Of a stretch of DNA of 6,384 nt, positions 6,350 through 6,384 are shown piece by piece. The notes under the pieces were generated by a model, which worked only from the letters and a program-made list of their open reading frames with translations, had not been told where the DNA came from and ran no database searches. The stretch's first letter is position 1. Each line of letters begins with the position of its first letter. The translations under genes and the position numbers were made by a program. The DNA comes from an uncultured Clostridia bacterium. GTDB taxonomy: Bacteria; Bacillota_A; Clostridia; Christensenellales; CAG-138. The stretch spans positions 1 to 6,384 of the forward strand of contig CAMNHT010000079.1 of NCBI GenBank assembly GCA_946539625.1, read 5' to 3'.

Positions 6350-6384
6350 TGTCATTCTGAGCATGGCACGCGCGGGAAGCGCGC
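6350..6384. repeat. Possible start of a dispersed intergenic repeat (cut by the window edge)
   Basis: TGTCATTCTGAGC at 6350-6362 resembles the opening of a short dispersed intergenic repeat that I recall from various bacterial genomes. It is followed by a GC-rich hairpin: GCGCG (6370-6374) pairs with CGCGC (6380-6384) around a five-base loop, reaching the last base of the window. Only one partial copy is visible, so repetition itself cannot be shown here. The stretch 6326-6349 before it holds nothing I can assign. Confidence 0.35.

Noticed and set aside
1..6384. tRNA or rRNA genes, CRISPR arrays, insertion sequences or riboswitches
   Set aside because: No cloverleaf, spaced direct repeats, transposase frame, terminal inverted repeats or long structured leader was seen. 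Gaps between genes are all under about 160 bases and are accounted for by promoters and terminators.

Overview
The window looks like chromosomal DNA from a moderately GC-rich, anaerobic Gram-positive bacterium of the class Clostridia. Three things suggest this: strong GGAGG-type ribosome binding sites with sigma-A-type promoters, a ferredoxin-like FAD oxidoreductase followed by hypA, and a CDP-glycerol-type (teichoic-acid-like) polymerase. This placement is inferred from gene content and codon style, not from a database match. I see no phage, transposase, CRISPR, tRNA or rRNA signal.

Layout: (1) 1-1477, plus strand: the 3' part of an FAD/NAD(P) oxidoreductase with a C-terminal iron-sulfur domain, followed after a single base by hypA. 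The pair looks translationally coupled and ends at a hairpin terminator (1495-1524). (2) 1537-4218, minus strand: one large two-enzyme gene, with a GT2 glycosyltransferase at the N-terminus and a TagF-like glycerophosphotransferase at the C-terminus. It is convergent with hypA and is driven by its own promoter, with consensus -35 and -10 boxes and a 17-bp spacer (4269-4297). (3) 4350-5711, minus strand: a full-length threonine/serine exporter of the ThrE family, closed by a strong terminator (4306-4347) placed just ahead of the next gene's promoter. (4) 5712-5863: a short divergent regulatory region with one promoter per direction and a palindrome over the thrE-like promoter. (5) 5864-6325, plus strand: a YbaK/ProX-type aminoacyl-tRNA deacylase. 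(6) 6326-6384: the right edge, which probably enters a dispersed intergenic repeat.

The genes form four separate transcription units rather than one pathway. The oxidoreductase/hypA pair points to anaerobic redox metabolism, possibly nickel-dependent. The fused transferase points to a phosphoglycerol-containing surface polymer. The exporter and the tRNA-editing protein concern amino acid homeostasis and translation fidelity. I do not see a clearly new multi-gene system. The best second-look items are hypA paired with an FeS/FAD enzyme, the architecture of the fused polymerase with its unassigned central region, the operator-like palindrome at 5759-5776, and the repeat start at the right edge.
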